Made by a program: the position numbers and the translations under genes
Notes under the pieces: model-generated
The model's input: the letters and a program-made list of their open reading frames with translations, nothing else
What the model was told of the DNA's origin: nothing
Database searches by the model: none
Assembly: GCA_021787505.1 (NCBI GenBank)
Contig: JAJYLU010000042.1
Span: forward strand, 1-9,300
Length of the DNA stretch: 9,300 nucleotides
From: Nitrospirota bacterium
GTDB taxonomy: Bacteria > Nitrospirota > Thermodesulfovibrionia > Thermodesulfovibrionales > UBA6898
Direction of reading: 5' to 3'
In this document: piece by piece, positions 1 through 7,206 of the stretch
How the letters are laid out: each line of letters starts with the position of its first letter
Position numbering within the stretch: the first letter of the stretch is position 1

Positions 1-2
1 TG

Positions 3-1403
3 GACGAATCCATGATCACCGGCGAGCCCATTCCCGTTTCGAAGTTGGCCGGGGACCGCGTGATCGGCGCGACCGTAAACGGCACCGGCACGCTGATCAT
101 GAAGGCTGAGAAGGTGGGGGCAGAAACGCTCCTGGCGCAGATCGTCCATATGGTCGCCGAGGCGCAACGCAGCCGTGCGCCGATCCAGAAGCTCGCCGAT
201 ATCGTTGCCGGATATTTTGTTCAGATAGTGGTGAGCATCGCGGTTCTCACCTTTGTGGTCTGGGCATGGCTCGGCCCCGAACCCCGCATGGCATATGCGT
301 TAGTGAACGCAGTTGCGGTGCTGATAATAGCTTGTCCCTGCGCCCTGGGGCTGGCAACTCCGATGTCGATCATGGTAGCCATGGGAAAAGGGGCTACGGG
401 CGGAGTGTTATTCAAGAACGCTGAGGCAATAGAGGTTATGAAGACCGTAAATACACTTGTTACGGACAAGACCGGAACACTCACCGAAGGAAAGCCGAAA
501 CTCGTGAGTGTCGTCACGGAAGCAGGACTCGACGAGGAAACATTGCTCCATCTCGGCGCAAGCCTGGAGATGGGCAGCGAACATCCTCTCGCTGCTGCGA
601 TTGTAGCCGGAGCGAAGGAAAAGGGCATCTCTCCTTCGAAAGTGGAATCGTTCGAGTCTCATACCGGACGCGGGGTGACGGGTGTGATTGACGGCAGAAA
701 GGTCGCCCTTGGAAACCGCAGGCTCATCGACGAACTCGGTTTTGCTCTTGGCGGTCTGCCTGAGAAGGCAGAGATCATGCGAAAGGAGGGACAGACCGCC
801 ATGTTTATAGCGATGGACGGAAAGGCAGCCGGACTCCTCGGAGTGGCTGATCCAATTAAGGCGACGACTGCAGAGGCCATCGAGGCGCTTCACAGGGAAG
901 GCATACGCGTTGTCATGCTTACAGGCGACAATAGGACCACTGCCGAAGCGGTATCGAAGAAGCTCGGCATAGACGAGGTAGTCGCAGAAGTGCTGCCCGA
1001 TCAGAAAGCAGAGATCGTCAAGAAACTACAGGCTGAAGGAAAGATCGTGGCAATGGCAGGAGACGGGATCAATGATGCCCCGGCCCTCGCACAGGCGCAA
1101 GTAGGCATCGCAATGGGAACCGGCACGGACGTGGCAATGCAGAGTGCGGGGGTGACTCTGGTGAAGGGCGATCTGCGCGGCATTGTCCGGGCGAGGAAAT
1201 TGAGCAGGGCCACGATGCGCAACATTAAGCAGAACCTGTTTTGGGCCTTTGCCTACAATGCGCTGGGCGTTCCCGTCGCCGCCGGCATACTATATCCCTT
1301 CGTCGGCATCCTCCTGAGTCCGATATTTGCCGCCGCGGCGATGAGCTTCAGTTCGGTATCAGTGGTGGGCAACGCTCTCAGGCTCAGAAGGGCAAAACTA
1401 TGA
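3..1403 (+). CDS. copA: Copper-translocating P-type ATPase CopA (5' end outside window)
   Basis: Cu(+)-exporting P1B-type ATPase of the inner membrane, coupling ATP hydrolysis to copper efflux. The frame is open from the window edge (Asp-Glu-Ser before the Met at 12), so this is the C-terminal part of a protein usually about 750-830 aa long; the metal-binding N-terminus, first membrane helices and most of the actuator domain are missing. Counting from the Met at 12: actuator TGEP at 3-6, the CPC ion-binding motif at 108-110, the phosphorylated Asp in DKTGT at 152-156, the SEHP nucleotide-binding motif near 189-192, TGDN near 303, and GDGIND near 350. The last two helices carry Tyr-Asn (about 415-416) and a Met-Ser pair (444-445) before an NALRLR tail, the arrangement typical of Cu(+) pumps rather than Zn/Cd pumps. 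The HD-GYP gene follows after 7 bp and is probably co-transcribed. No frame damage is visible. Confidence 0.96.
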   Translation, partial: DESMITGEPIPVSKLAGDRVIGATVNGTGTLIMKAEKVGAETLLAQIVHMVAEAQRSRAPIQKLADIVAGYFVQIVVSIAVLTFVVWAWLGPEPRMAYALVNAVAVLIIACPCALGLATPMSIMVAMGKGATGGVLFKNAEAIEVMKTVNTLVTDKTGTLTEGKPKLVSVVTEAGLDEETLLHLGASLEMGSEHPLAAAIVAGAKEKGISPSKVESFESHTGRGVTGVIDGRKVALGNRRLIDELGFALGGLPEKAEIMRKEGQTAMFIAMDGKAAGLLGVADPIKATTAEAIEALHREGIRVVMLTGDNRTTAEAVSKKLGIDEVVAEVLPDQKAEIVKKLQAEGKIVAMAGDGINDAPALAQAQVGIAMGTGTDVAMQSAGVTLVKGDLRGIVRARKLSRATMRNIKQNLFWAFAYNALGVPVAAGILYPFVGILLSPIFAAAAMSFSSVSVVGNALRLRRAKL

Positions 1404-1410
1404 GGCAGAG

Positions 1411-2169
1411 ATGACGACCGGGCAGACAGACAAGCCTCTGGTATGTATGCACTGCGGAGCGAAGATCGAGGGTGCTGCATTCATTGAGAAGGAAGGCGGT
1501 CTCTACATCGGGGAAGAGTGTTATTTTCGCGATACCTATCTCGACGGCATTGTGGACCGCATCGAGGCGAGCTACCTCGCCACGATTGAGGCATTCGTGA
1601 ACGCTATTGACGCACGCGAGCATGAAACAGGGAACCATTCACTGAGGGTTTCCAGATTTGCCGTCATCCTCGGCTACCGCTTCGGAATGCGCGGCCGCGA
1701 CCTAGTAGATTTATACTGCGGGGCCTTGCTGCATGATATCGGCAAGATCGGCGTCCCGGATGCCGTCTTGCTGAAACAAGGGCCCCTGAGTCCCGAAGAG
1801 GGGGAGGTTATGCACAAACACCCGGAGACCGGCTATCGGATCATAGGGCATATCGGCTATCTGAAGAATGCTGCGGAAATAATCCATGCACATCACGAGC
1901 ACTTCGACGGCAGCGGTTATCCGCTCGGCCTGCGAGGGGATGACATTCCTCCGGGGGCGAGGGTCTTTTCGGTAGCCGATGCCCTTGACGCCCTGACTGT
2001 GGCGAGGCCCTATCGAAAGGCGCTCCGGTTTGAAGATGCGGTTGCCGAAATCGAAAAGGAGTCGGGTAGGATCTTTGATCCGGCCGTGGTTAGTGTTCTC
2101 AATGCGGCACTTGATGAGCTCAGGAGCTTTGTCGGGAAAGTCCCATTACTTGATCTTCCTTCGGCCTAG
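1411..2169 (+). CDS. HD-GYP domain protein, probable cyclic di-GMP phosphodiesterase with Cys-rich N-terminus
   Basis: HD-GYP proteins hydrolyse cyclic di-GMP and so affect motility, biofilm and similar outputs. The 252-aa protein has all expected motifs: His71 and His76 region, the HD pair His108-Asp109 followed by Gly-Lys, His137 region, HHEHFDGSGYP at 161-171, then Asp190 and Asp193 in ADALDAL followed by RPYR. The catalytic domain therefore looks intact and probably active. There is no receiver domain. Instead, residues 12-37 hold C-x2-C and one further Cys (37) with conserved-looking Gly residues, resembling half of a zinc ribbon or a TRASH/YHS-like metal site. The start at 1411 is 7 bp after the copA stop, with a purine-rich GAGGCAGAG just upstream, suggesting a shared transcript. 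Linkage with a copper pump raises the idea of metal-responsive cyclic di-GMP control, but that is inference only. Confidence 0.9.
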   Translation: MTTGQTDKPLVCMHCGAKIEGAAFIEKEGGLYIGEECYFRDTYLDGIVDRIEASYLATIEAFVNAIDAREHETGNHSLRVSRFAVILGYRFGMRGRDLVDLYCGALLHDIGKIGVPDAVLLKQGPLSPEEGEVMHKHPETGYRIIGHIGYLKNAAEIIHAHHEHFDGSGYPLGLRGDDIPPGARVFSVADALDALTVARPYRKALRFEDAVAEIEKESGRIFDPAVVSVLNAALDELRSFVGKVPLLDLPSA

Positions 2170-2240
2170 TGATGTGTTATGGCACTTAGCATGGCATGGG
2201 GAAAAACGTTACGGGATGACGACTTTGACTTCACGGCCAC

Positions 2241-2262
2241 TGTAACCAAAATGTAGCCAAAA
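2241..2262. repeat. 11-bp tandem direct repeat, possible integrase arm-type sites
   Basis: TGTAACCAAAA is followed immediately by TGTAGCCAAAA, two 11-bp units differing at one base. Short direct repeats of about 10 bp flanking an attachment core are typical of the arm sites bound by the N-terminal domain of tyrosine integrases, and this repeat lies about 130 bp from the tRNA-derived segment. The assignment as arm sites is inference; the repeat itself is directly visible. Confidence 0.5.
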
Positions 2263-2389
2263 ATATCCTAAAGGGCATAAAATGACGGAAAATACCATAA
2301 AGGATGGAACGGCAAAACTCCTTGCAAGATAAAGCAAAAGTCATAAAATGCAGGTAAAAGGCCCACTTACGAAAATGCCTAAAATTGCT

Positions 2390-2434
2390 TTGACACGGTA
2401 GAGGTCGGCGGTTCGAAACCGCCCGGGCCTACCA
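2390..2434 (+). pseudogene. 3' half of a tRNA-Val(GAC) gene, probable attachment site
   Basis: Read on the plus strand, the segment fits the tRNA layout exactly: anticodon loop TTGACAC with GAC at positions 34-36 (2390-2396), 3' anticodon-stem strand GGTAG (2397-2401), 5-nt variable loop (2402-2406), T stem-loop GGCGG-TTCGAAA-CCGCC (2407-2423), 3' acceptor strand CGGGCCT (2424-2430), discriminator A and encoded CCA (2431-2434). GAC reads valine codons. The 5' side of the anticodon stem should be CTACC but is not present, and there is no D arm, so the gene is not functional here. A break in the anticodon loop with an intact 3' half is what integration by tyrosine recombinases into a tRNA gene leaves at the distal end. 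AGGCCCA at 2359-2365 could pair with six of seven acceptor bases and sits exactly 76 nt from the CCA end, so a decayed whole tRNA is the alternative. Confidence 0.8.
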
Positions 2435-2442
2435 TATAAATT

Positions 2443-2474
2443 AATGGCTTACACGATTCGTAAGCCATTTTTTT
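2443..2474 (+). terminator. Intrinsic terminator after the tRNA-Val remnant
   Basis: A 10-bp perfect stem, AATGGCTTAC (2443-2452) with GTAAGCCATT (2460-2469), encloses a 7-nt loop and runs into seven T residues (2468-2474). It starts 8 bases after the CCA end and is probably the tRNA gene's original terminator, which suggests that the DNA to the right is the ancestral downstream flank. Confidence 0.85.
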
Positions 2475-2638
2475 GCCCCAGTTTGTCCCTGGGACGGATC
2501 GAAATTAGAGAGATAAAATTTTAGCGACTTCTTCCTGAAGCAAACGCGAGTTTCAACAATCACTAACTGCGGACTTCATGTCGTACTGTGGAACAGGCAT
2601 TTGCATATTTTAAATGTCACTTTTCCGAATAAAGTGCA

Positions 2639-3400
2639 TCAAGCGGGCTTTTCGGGGCATTTGCCATGTTCCTGCATTCCTGAGCCGTAGAGCAACTCGG
2701 CGATAAGACGATGTATTCCGTTCATGTGGCCAAAAAGCCGTTTGACCTCCTCGACAGTAAACACCACAGGGAGTTTCTGTCCCCTCTTGGCCCGAACGGT
2801 ATTGTTCAGATCGCCGGTTTCCTTGCCGAGCACATTACGATACAGAAATAAGATCGCATTAAACGCCTGGTTCTGCGTTGACGCTGAGACCCTCTTCTTC
2901 AACGCAAGATGGCTGAGAAAGTCTTTGAATTCACGTGAGGTCATGTCAGAGAGCTTTTTATCCCCTGTTACGGCGTAAGAAAAAAACCGCTCAATCCAGT
3001 GAAGATAGGTCCGTTCCGTGCTATAGGAGTAATGTCTTAGCCTGATCAGTCTTTTGACCTTTTCAAATGCAGCTGGCCTTTCATTATACTTCAATTTATC
3101 CCCGAGCTTCGGCGCCTCTTGACCAAGGTAATGGAAATAATAAAGCTTGATGGCCTCATCGGCCTGTCGCGGCTGCCAGTGGAGAATCTTATCATCCGAT
3201 TTCAACATATCAAGAAATTCGAAAACCGCAGACTCATTATAATCTTCAGTGGCGATCGCCCGTGTCCGGCCGAAGCTCAAGAAACGGCTTACCCAATAAG
3301 CTATAAAAGGAACATTTTCCCCCGGGGCCAGACCGCGCTCCAAGAGATACTTTTGAAATTCAGGAAGTGCCTCTTTGATCCCCTTTGCCAAATTCCCCAT
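2639..3400 (-). pseudogene. Truncated integron-type tyrosine recombinase (integrase) lacking its catalytic half
   Basis: Tyrosine site-specific recombinase related to integron integrases. Residues about 1-110 form an extra N-terminal region seen in some environmental members. Residues 115-200 are the SAM-like core-DNA-binding domain with the signature RHYSYSTERTYLHWI (122-136). The start of the catalytic domain follows, with LPVVFT at 210-215 and LLYGSGM at 236-242. Intact members continue with an Arg-Leu-Met-Glu stretch that carries the first catalytic Arg. Here the frame switches after Met242 (about 2674) to eleven unrelated residues and a stop, so the catalytic Arg, His-x-x-Arg and Tyr are all absent. 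The protein cannot recombine DNA. Upstream of the start there is only a weak AAGGG about 12 nt away. The break is abrupt, which points to a deletion or insertion junction rather than a point mutation. It may still bind DNA if made. Confidence 0.88.
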
Positions 3401-3446
3401 AAATTAGCCGCCCTTACATTTAGTACGTAATAACAGCAAATGTATT

Positions 3447-3466
3447 GTAGGTTAATTAATACCTAC
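3447..3466. promoter_or_regulatory. Inverted repeat upstream of the integrase remnant, overlapping a possible -10 box
   Basis: GTAGGT (3447-3452) and ACCTAC (3461-3466) are perfect 6-bp inverted arms around an AT-only 8-bp centre. On the minus strand TACAAT (3444-3449) would serve as a -10 box for the integrase gene and overlaps the left arm, so the repeat could be an operator. Arms around an AT-rich centre would also fit a recombinase core site. No good -35 box is visible, so the promoter reading is weak. Confidence 0.35.
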
Positions 3467-3573
3467 TGATATTGCAAGATTTTTTTTCTTCACAAGGAAA
3501 AACATATGTGTTACTATGATGCCTGGGGATGAGAAAATGCTTGGACGGTATAGTAATTGTTAGACCACAAAAT

Positions 3574-3586
3574 ATTAATAATTAAT
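3574..3586. promoter_or_regulatory. AT-rich near-palindrome just upstream of the toxin gene
   Basis: Two copies of the self-complementary hexamer ATTAAT (3574-3579 and 3581-3586) sit one base apart, 14 bases before the toxin start codon. BrnTA operons are generally autoregulated by the antitoxin or complex binding the promoter, and a palindrome here would suit that role. In such AT-rich DNA it could also be chance. Confidence 0.3.
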
Positions 3587-3596
3587 GATAAGATAA

Positions 3597-4092
<496 letters not shown>

Positions 4093-4164
4093 AGCTGTCT
4101 AGTTTTATTCAAGACTTTGTACCCTCGCGCCTCAATTCCCTCGTTATGTTCACAAAATAGATAA

Positions 4165-4635
4165 ATGGAAAACATAAATAAAAAGCGGAATAAGGCTGGC
4201 CGAATCACCGCATGGCTTGTTACTTGGGATTGGATGGGTGATCATGCTAAACGAGAAAACAAAATTGTAACAGTACTGAGCAGGAGATTATCCCCCGAGC
4301 GAGTTTCACAAATTCTTGAAGTAATTTATGGGAATGAATATTACAACTTGGAGGAACGAATAGCTTTTGCAAAGAACAGAAAATTAAATCCTTATCCGGC
4401 TAATTACGACGACATTGGCGGCGTATCTTGGACGGGCAGAATATTGTGTGGACATAATCCCTTCTTGGTAGCAAGGCTGGTGGATAATCTATACGTCACG
4501 AGGGATGCTGAGGGAATTGAACACTTGACATGGGAAGAACGAAAGAAGCCTCGGCATTCCTTAACTTGTTACGATGCCCGAAATTACGGGAAGAAGAAAA
4601 AAAGGCCGGCGGGAAGTCCGCCGGCCCCGATATAG
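4165..4635 (+). CDS. Hypothetical protein, function unknown, C-terminus runs through a terminator
   Basis: I cannot assign a family. The 156-aa protein is soluble, with no signal peptide or membrane segment. Visible elements are a Trp-rich start (AWLVTWDWMGDHAKR, 16-30), a helix RLSPERVSQILEVIYGN (41-57), NPYPAN (75-80), VSWTGRILCGHNPFLVARLV (87-106) and LTWEERKKPRHSLTCYDARN (121-140). The co-occurrence of W, H and C residues with a tidy fold-like pattern argues that it is a real gene. The start has no clear Shine-Dalgarno. It is 72 bp after the antitoxin gene, on the same strand and in the same AT-rich islet, so it may be accessory cargo. Residues 145-154 are encoded by the GC-rich hairpin that terminates the opposite operon, so the last dozen or so residues are probably not native; the original 3' end may have been lost. 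Confidence 0.65.
   Translation: MENINKKRNKAGRITAWLVTWDWMGDHAKRENKIVTVLSRRLSPERVSQILEVIYGNEYYNLEERIAFAKNRKLNPYPANYDDIGGVSWTGRILCGHNPFLVARLVDNLYVTRDAEGIEHLTWEERKKPRHSLTCYDARNYGKKKKRPAGSPPAPI
4597..4626 (-). terminator. Intrinsic terminator of the cytochrome/FeS/NrfD operon
   Basis: GGCCGGCGG (4604-4612) and CCGCCGGCC (4618-4626) form a perfect 9-bp GC-only stem with a 5-nt loop. Read on the minus strand the hairpin is followed by seven T residues (4597-4603) and a further T-rich stretch. It begins 16 bases after the NrfD stop codon and clearly serves the minus-strand operon, although it lies inside the plus-strand 156-aa gene. Confidence 0.9.
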
Positions 4636-4641
4636 TTTACC

Positions 4642-5898
4642 TCAGTGCGATTCCTTCAGATCGAATACCGGGAAGACCTTGGCGATCACCCAGAACAACA
4701 CGAAGGGCAGGATGAAGACCCCAACTGCACCGAAGAGCCCTTCCTTGAAGGTCTCCCAGTCGTGCGGGATGATCGGCATGTGATAGTGCATGTAACCGGC
4801 AAAGCTCAGGGAGAAGGCCTGGCCTCCGATAACGACGTTCCACCGCATCATGAATACGCCGAAGAGCACGAGAATTACGCCGACGATGGTCCGTCTGATC
4901 GTAAGTCCCGGGACCAGAAAGAGTATGAGCGGGATGAGGTTGCCGATTGTGTACTGGAGAATGAAGATATCAGTAAAGTCTCTGCCGTAGATAACACTCC
5001 TCAGCACGTCCCACGATTTCACCGCGGTGTAGCCCCTGAAGATAAGGTCGAGGAGTTCGAGGCTGATTGCGAAGACCATGAAGAAGAGGAGGTACTTCGC
5101 GGTCATGCGGACCACGCTCACCTCTACCCCTTTTAGGTCCTCTTTCGACTGGAAGCGCTGCGTGGGCGTCATCTTTCGTGAGGCAAGGAATTTCCGTATC
5201 TCCATCGTCATGATATAGGTGAGCATACAGAGCGCGATACCCGAGACGATCGCAGACATGATGAAGATGACCGGCATTAGCGGCGTCATCCAGAGCGCAT
5301 TCGCCTTGACCGAGCCGAAGATAAAGCCCGCATAGCCGTGGAGAAAACAGGCGACGGGAATGCCGACGCCGGCAAGTATCTTGATCGCCTTATGGTCGCG
5401 CTTCAGGGACTCCTCGCTGATGTCGTATTCCCCGAGCGTGAGCGTGCAGAAGAGGATGAACTTGAGCCATTCGCCGATAGTCTTGTCCTGCTTCTCCTTC
5501 AGGGGAAGGGCGACCTCGACGAAGTGCTTCCTGTAGAGGAACCAGAGTTCAGAGGCGACGATCGCGCCGTAGGTAAAGAAGACGATGCCGAAGGCGGCGA
5601 TCGCAGAAGTGAAGTGGGGCGTCATGAAGACATTGATGCCTCTGAAGGGATGCTGCAGGTGCAGCACGATCGGCAGCGGCGCCACGAACAGAAGCGCGAA
5701 TGAAAAGACGAGCGCGAAACGGGCCATCTCCTTCAGCTGCTTGATCCCGAAGACGTGGTACAAGGACGAAAGCACGAATGCGCCCGCCACCAGACCGGTC
5801 ATAAAGGGATACATCACGATCTGTATGCTCCAGTAGATATATTCGTTGGGGTAAACGAAAAGTTCCTTTGCCGTCCAAATCTCACCGTGGACCATCAT
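4642..5898 (-). CDS. NrfD/PsrC-family membrane subunit, quinone-interacting
   Basis: Integral membrane subunit of a respiratory complex; NrfD/PsrC proteins exchange electrons between the quinone pool and a periplasmic iron-sulfur partner. The 418-aa protein has about nine or ten hydrophobic helices, roughly at residues 22-50, 60-82, 95-122, 143-157, 170-195, 203-236, 267-288, 310-331, 336-356 and 386-409. Family-like stretches are LHLQHPFRG (79-87), HGYAGFIFGS (187-196) followed by the LWMTPLMPVIFIMSA helix, and AGYMHYHMP (367-375). The start is one base after the stop of the FeS gene, with a strong GGGAGGTG inside that gene about 8 nt before the first ATG; a second ATG follows immediately. 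Position as the last gene, after a Tat-type ferredoxin subunit and a multihaem cytochrome, matches NrfCD and DsrOP layouts. The exact complex cannot be named from this protein alone. Confidence 0.93.
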   Translation of the reverse strand: MMVHGEIWTAKELFVYPNEYIYWSIQIVMYPFMTGLVAGAFVLSSLYHVFGIKQLKEMARFALVFSFALLFVAPLPIVLHLQHPFRGINVFMTPHFTSAIAAFGIVFFTYGAIVASELWFLYRKHFVEVALPLKEKQDKTIGEWLKFILFCTLTLGEYDISEESLKRDHKAIKILAGVGIPVACFLHGYAGFIFGSVKANALWMTPLMPVIFIMSAIVSGIALCMLTYIMTMEIRKFLASRKMTPTQRFQSKEDLKGVEVSVVRMTAKYLLFFMVFAISLELLDLIFRGYTAVKSWDVLRSVIYGRDFTDIFILQYTIGNLIPLILFLVPGLTIRRTIVGVILVLFGVFMMRWNVVIGGQAFSLSFAGYMHYHMPIIPHDWETFKEGLFGAVGVFILPFVLFWVIAKVFPVFDLKESH

Positions 5899-5899
5899 G

Positions 5900-6682
5900 C
5901 TACTTCACCTCCCTGTCGAGACCGAGATAGTATACCTGCGGTTTGGTCCCGTATTCTTCTTTTAATATGCCGACCCTCTCGGTCATGATGATCTTCGTGA
6001 CCGGGTCGTTGGGGTCTTTGATATTGCCTATCTGTCTTGCGCCGAAGGGACATGCATCGACACAGGCTGTCTTCATGCCCTTCGTGATCCGGTGGTAGCA
6101 GAACGTGCATTTCTCTGCGGTGTTGTATACGGGATGGAAGAACCTGACACCATAGGGGCAGGCCATTATGCAGTACCCGCAGCCGATGCACCACGTCCTG
6201 TCGACGAGGACGACACCGTCGGGGACCTGGAAAGTCGCCCCTACGGGACAGACCTGCACGCAAGGGGGGTTCTCGCACTGGTTGCAGAGCTTCGGCACGA
6301 AGAAACCTTTGTCGATGTCTGCATTCTTAATGTCTTCATATCCGTCAATGCCGAGGTCGATCTTAGACGTGGTGAAGCCGTCTCTCGCGCCCATCGGGGA
6401 ATCGGCGTGCGTCTTTCCGTCCTTTGTGATCACGTACCGTTCGACCCATGTGCGCGTTACCTTGGCGTCATACGGGATATCGTTTTCGAGTTTGCACGCC
6501 CTGACGCACATCCCGCACCCGACGCACTTGTAAGTGTCGACGAGAAAAACCCATCGCACCTTTGTCTTATCACCGGTAGACGCCAGGAGCTCCCTGGGGT
6601 TGATTATCTTGAAGGCTGTCAGAGGAAGAGTAATTCCGCCGACGACTCTTGCCGTATTCTTCAGGAAGTCTCTTCTGTTCAT
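5900..6682 (-). CDS. Tat-exported ferredoxin-like subunit with four [4Fe-4S] sites (NrfC/DsrO type)
   Basis: Periplasmic electron-transfer subunit that shuttles electrons between the NrfD quinone site and the cytochrome. The 260-aa protein starts NRRDFLKNTARVVGG, a twin-arginine signal (RRDFLK at 3-8) ending near residue 36. Four cysteine quartets follow: 53/56/59/63, 133/136/141/145, 165/168/171/175 and 192/195/207/211, the last with the longer spacing normal for NrfC, DsrO and PsrB. All sixteen cysteines are present, so four clusters should assemble. The start codon overlaps the stop of the tetrahaem cytochrome gene (ATGA), and the stop is one base before the NrfD start, so the three genes are translationally coupled. 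Length is typical of the family. Confidence 0.94.
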   Translation of the reverse strand: MNRRDFLKNTARVVGGITLPLTAFKIINPRELLASTGDKTKVRWVFLVDTYKCVGCGMCVRACKLENDIPYDAKVTRTWVERYVITKDGKTHADSPMGARDGFTTSKIDLGIDGYEDIKNADIDKGFFVPKLCNQCENPPCVQVCPVGATFQVPDGVVLVDRTWCIGCGYCIMACPYGVRFFHPVYNTAEKCTFCYHRITKGMKTACVDACPFGARQIGNIKDPNDPVTKIIMTERVGILKEEYGTKPQVYYLGLDREVK

Positions 6683-7149
6683 TTCAGGCCCTCCAGGGGG
6701 TTATGCGGATTATGGCACATGACGCATTCGGTGCCGGGGTTGTGGGTGTCGGGGTCGATAGAAGGGATGTTTGCCCGTCCGCTCGTGGGATAGGGAAGGG
6801 GATAATGACATCTGAGACAGAGTCCCCTGCCCTTCTGGATCTGAAGTTTCTGCGGGTCCATGGGATGGTCTATTGCGGGGCTGTGGCAGTCTTCGCACGG
6901 TATGATCACATGCGGCGACTGCATAAGCTTGTTGTAATTTTCGCTGTGGCAGTCCTTGCAGTACGCGGAGCCTTTATACTTCACCTTGTAATTCTTCCAG
7001 AATTCCACATCTGCCTTGCGGTGCCATCCGTACATGTAGCCCCTCCTCCCTATTCCGAAGTCCTTCGGCACGTAGAAATAACGGACGACCAGGATGATGC
7101 AGACAAGACCTATAACTACCCATAATGGACGATAGACATGACTTTTCAT
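6679..7149 (-). CDS. Membrane-anchored tetrahaem cytochrome c
   Basis: First gene of the operon; a small periplasmic electron carrier held by one N-terminal helix (residues 9-26, an uncleaved signal anchor). The 156-aa protein has four CxxCH haem-binding motifs at 64-68 (CKDCH), 85-89 (CEDCH), 111-115 (CLRCH) and 142-146 (CVMCH), plus extra His residues (80, 95, 136, 149) able to act as distal ligands. A basic-aromatic linker (GRRGYMYGWHRK, 34-45) separates helix and haem domain. Size and anchor recall DsrJ, but DsrJ has three haems, and no DsrMK genes are next to it here. A Shine-Dalgarno GAGG lies 9 nt before the ATG. Its probable job is to receive electrons from the quinone-linked FeS/NrfD pair, or to deliver them to it. 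Confidence 0.92.
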   Translation of the reverse strand: MKSHVYRPLWVVIGLVCIILVVRYFYVPKDFGIGRRGYMYGWHRKADVEFWKNYKVKYKGSAYCKDCHSENYNKLMQSPHVIIPCEDCHSPAIDHPMDPQKLQIQKGRGLCLRCHYPLPYPTSGRANIPSIDPDTHNPGTECVMCHNPHNPLEGLK

Positions 7150-7206
7150 TCAGCAGTACCTCATCTCCTGTCTCATTTTTCGACTACTATAATCGTACCA
7201 TCAATA

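Larger units (their letters stand above)
2170..2638. other. Gene-free stretch with candidate integration scar
   Basis: No convincing coding region lies in these 469 bases. From about 2240 to 2360 the sequence is AT-rich and holds short repeats: an 11-bp tandem repeat, and the 9-mer CATAAAATG at 2276-2284 and again at 2342-2350. Then come the 3' half of a tRNA-Val gene and a terminator. From 2475 to 2638 I see no recognisable feature. This last part should have contained the catalytic half of the integrase on the minus strand, but no remnant of its conserved motifs is visible. Confidence 0.6.

Noticed and set aside
408..893. 161-codon open frame on the minus strand
   Set aside because: Antisense to the catalytic core of copA; it would carry several unrelated Cys and Arg stretches with no domain pattern.
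2475..2640. Integron attC site or gene cassette next to the integrase remnant
   Set aside because: I searched both strands for RYYYAAC and GTTRRRY cores and found no paired sites, so there is no cassette array here.
2600..2640. IS21-like element end (GTGACATTT-type sequence) at the integrase break
   Set aside because: The resemblance is only about ten bases, with no transposase, no matching inverted end and no target duplication visible.
4645..5136. 163-codon acidic open frame on the plus strand
   Set aside because: It is the complement of membrane helices of the NrfD subunit; its acidic composition is an artefact of reading hydrophobic codons backwards.
6092..6793. 233-codon open frame on the plus strand
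   Set aside because: Antisense shadow of the four-cluster ferredoxin subunit and the cytochrome end, with no domain features of its own.
4642..7149. DsrJOP of the sulfite reductase-linked Dsr complex
   Set aside because: DsrJ has three haems, while the cytochrome here has four, and no dsrMK or dsrABC gene is in the window. The likeness is in layout only.
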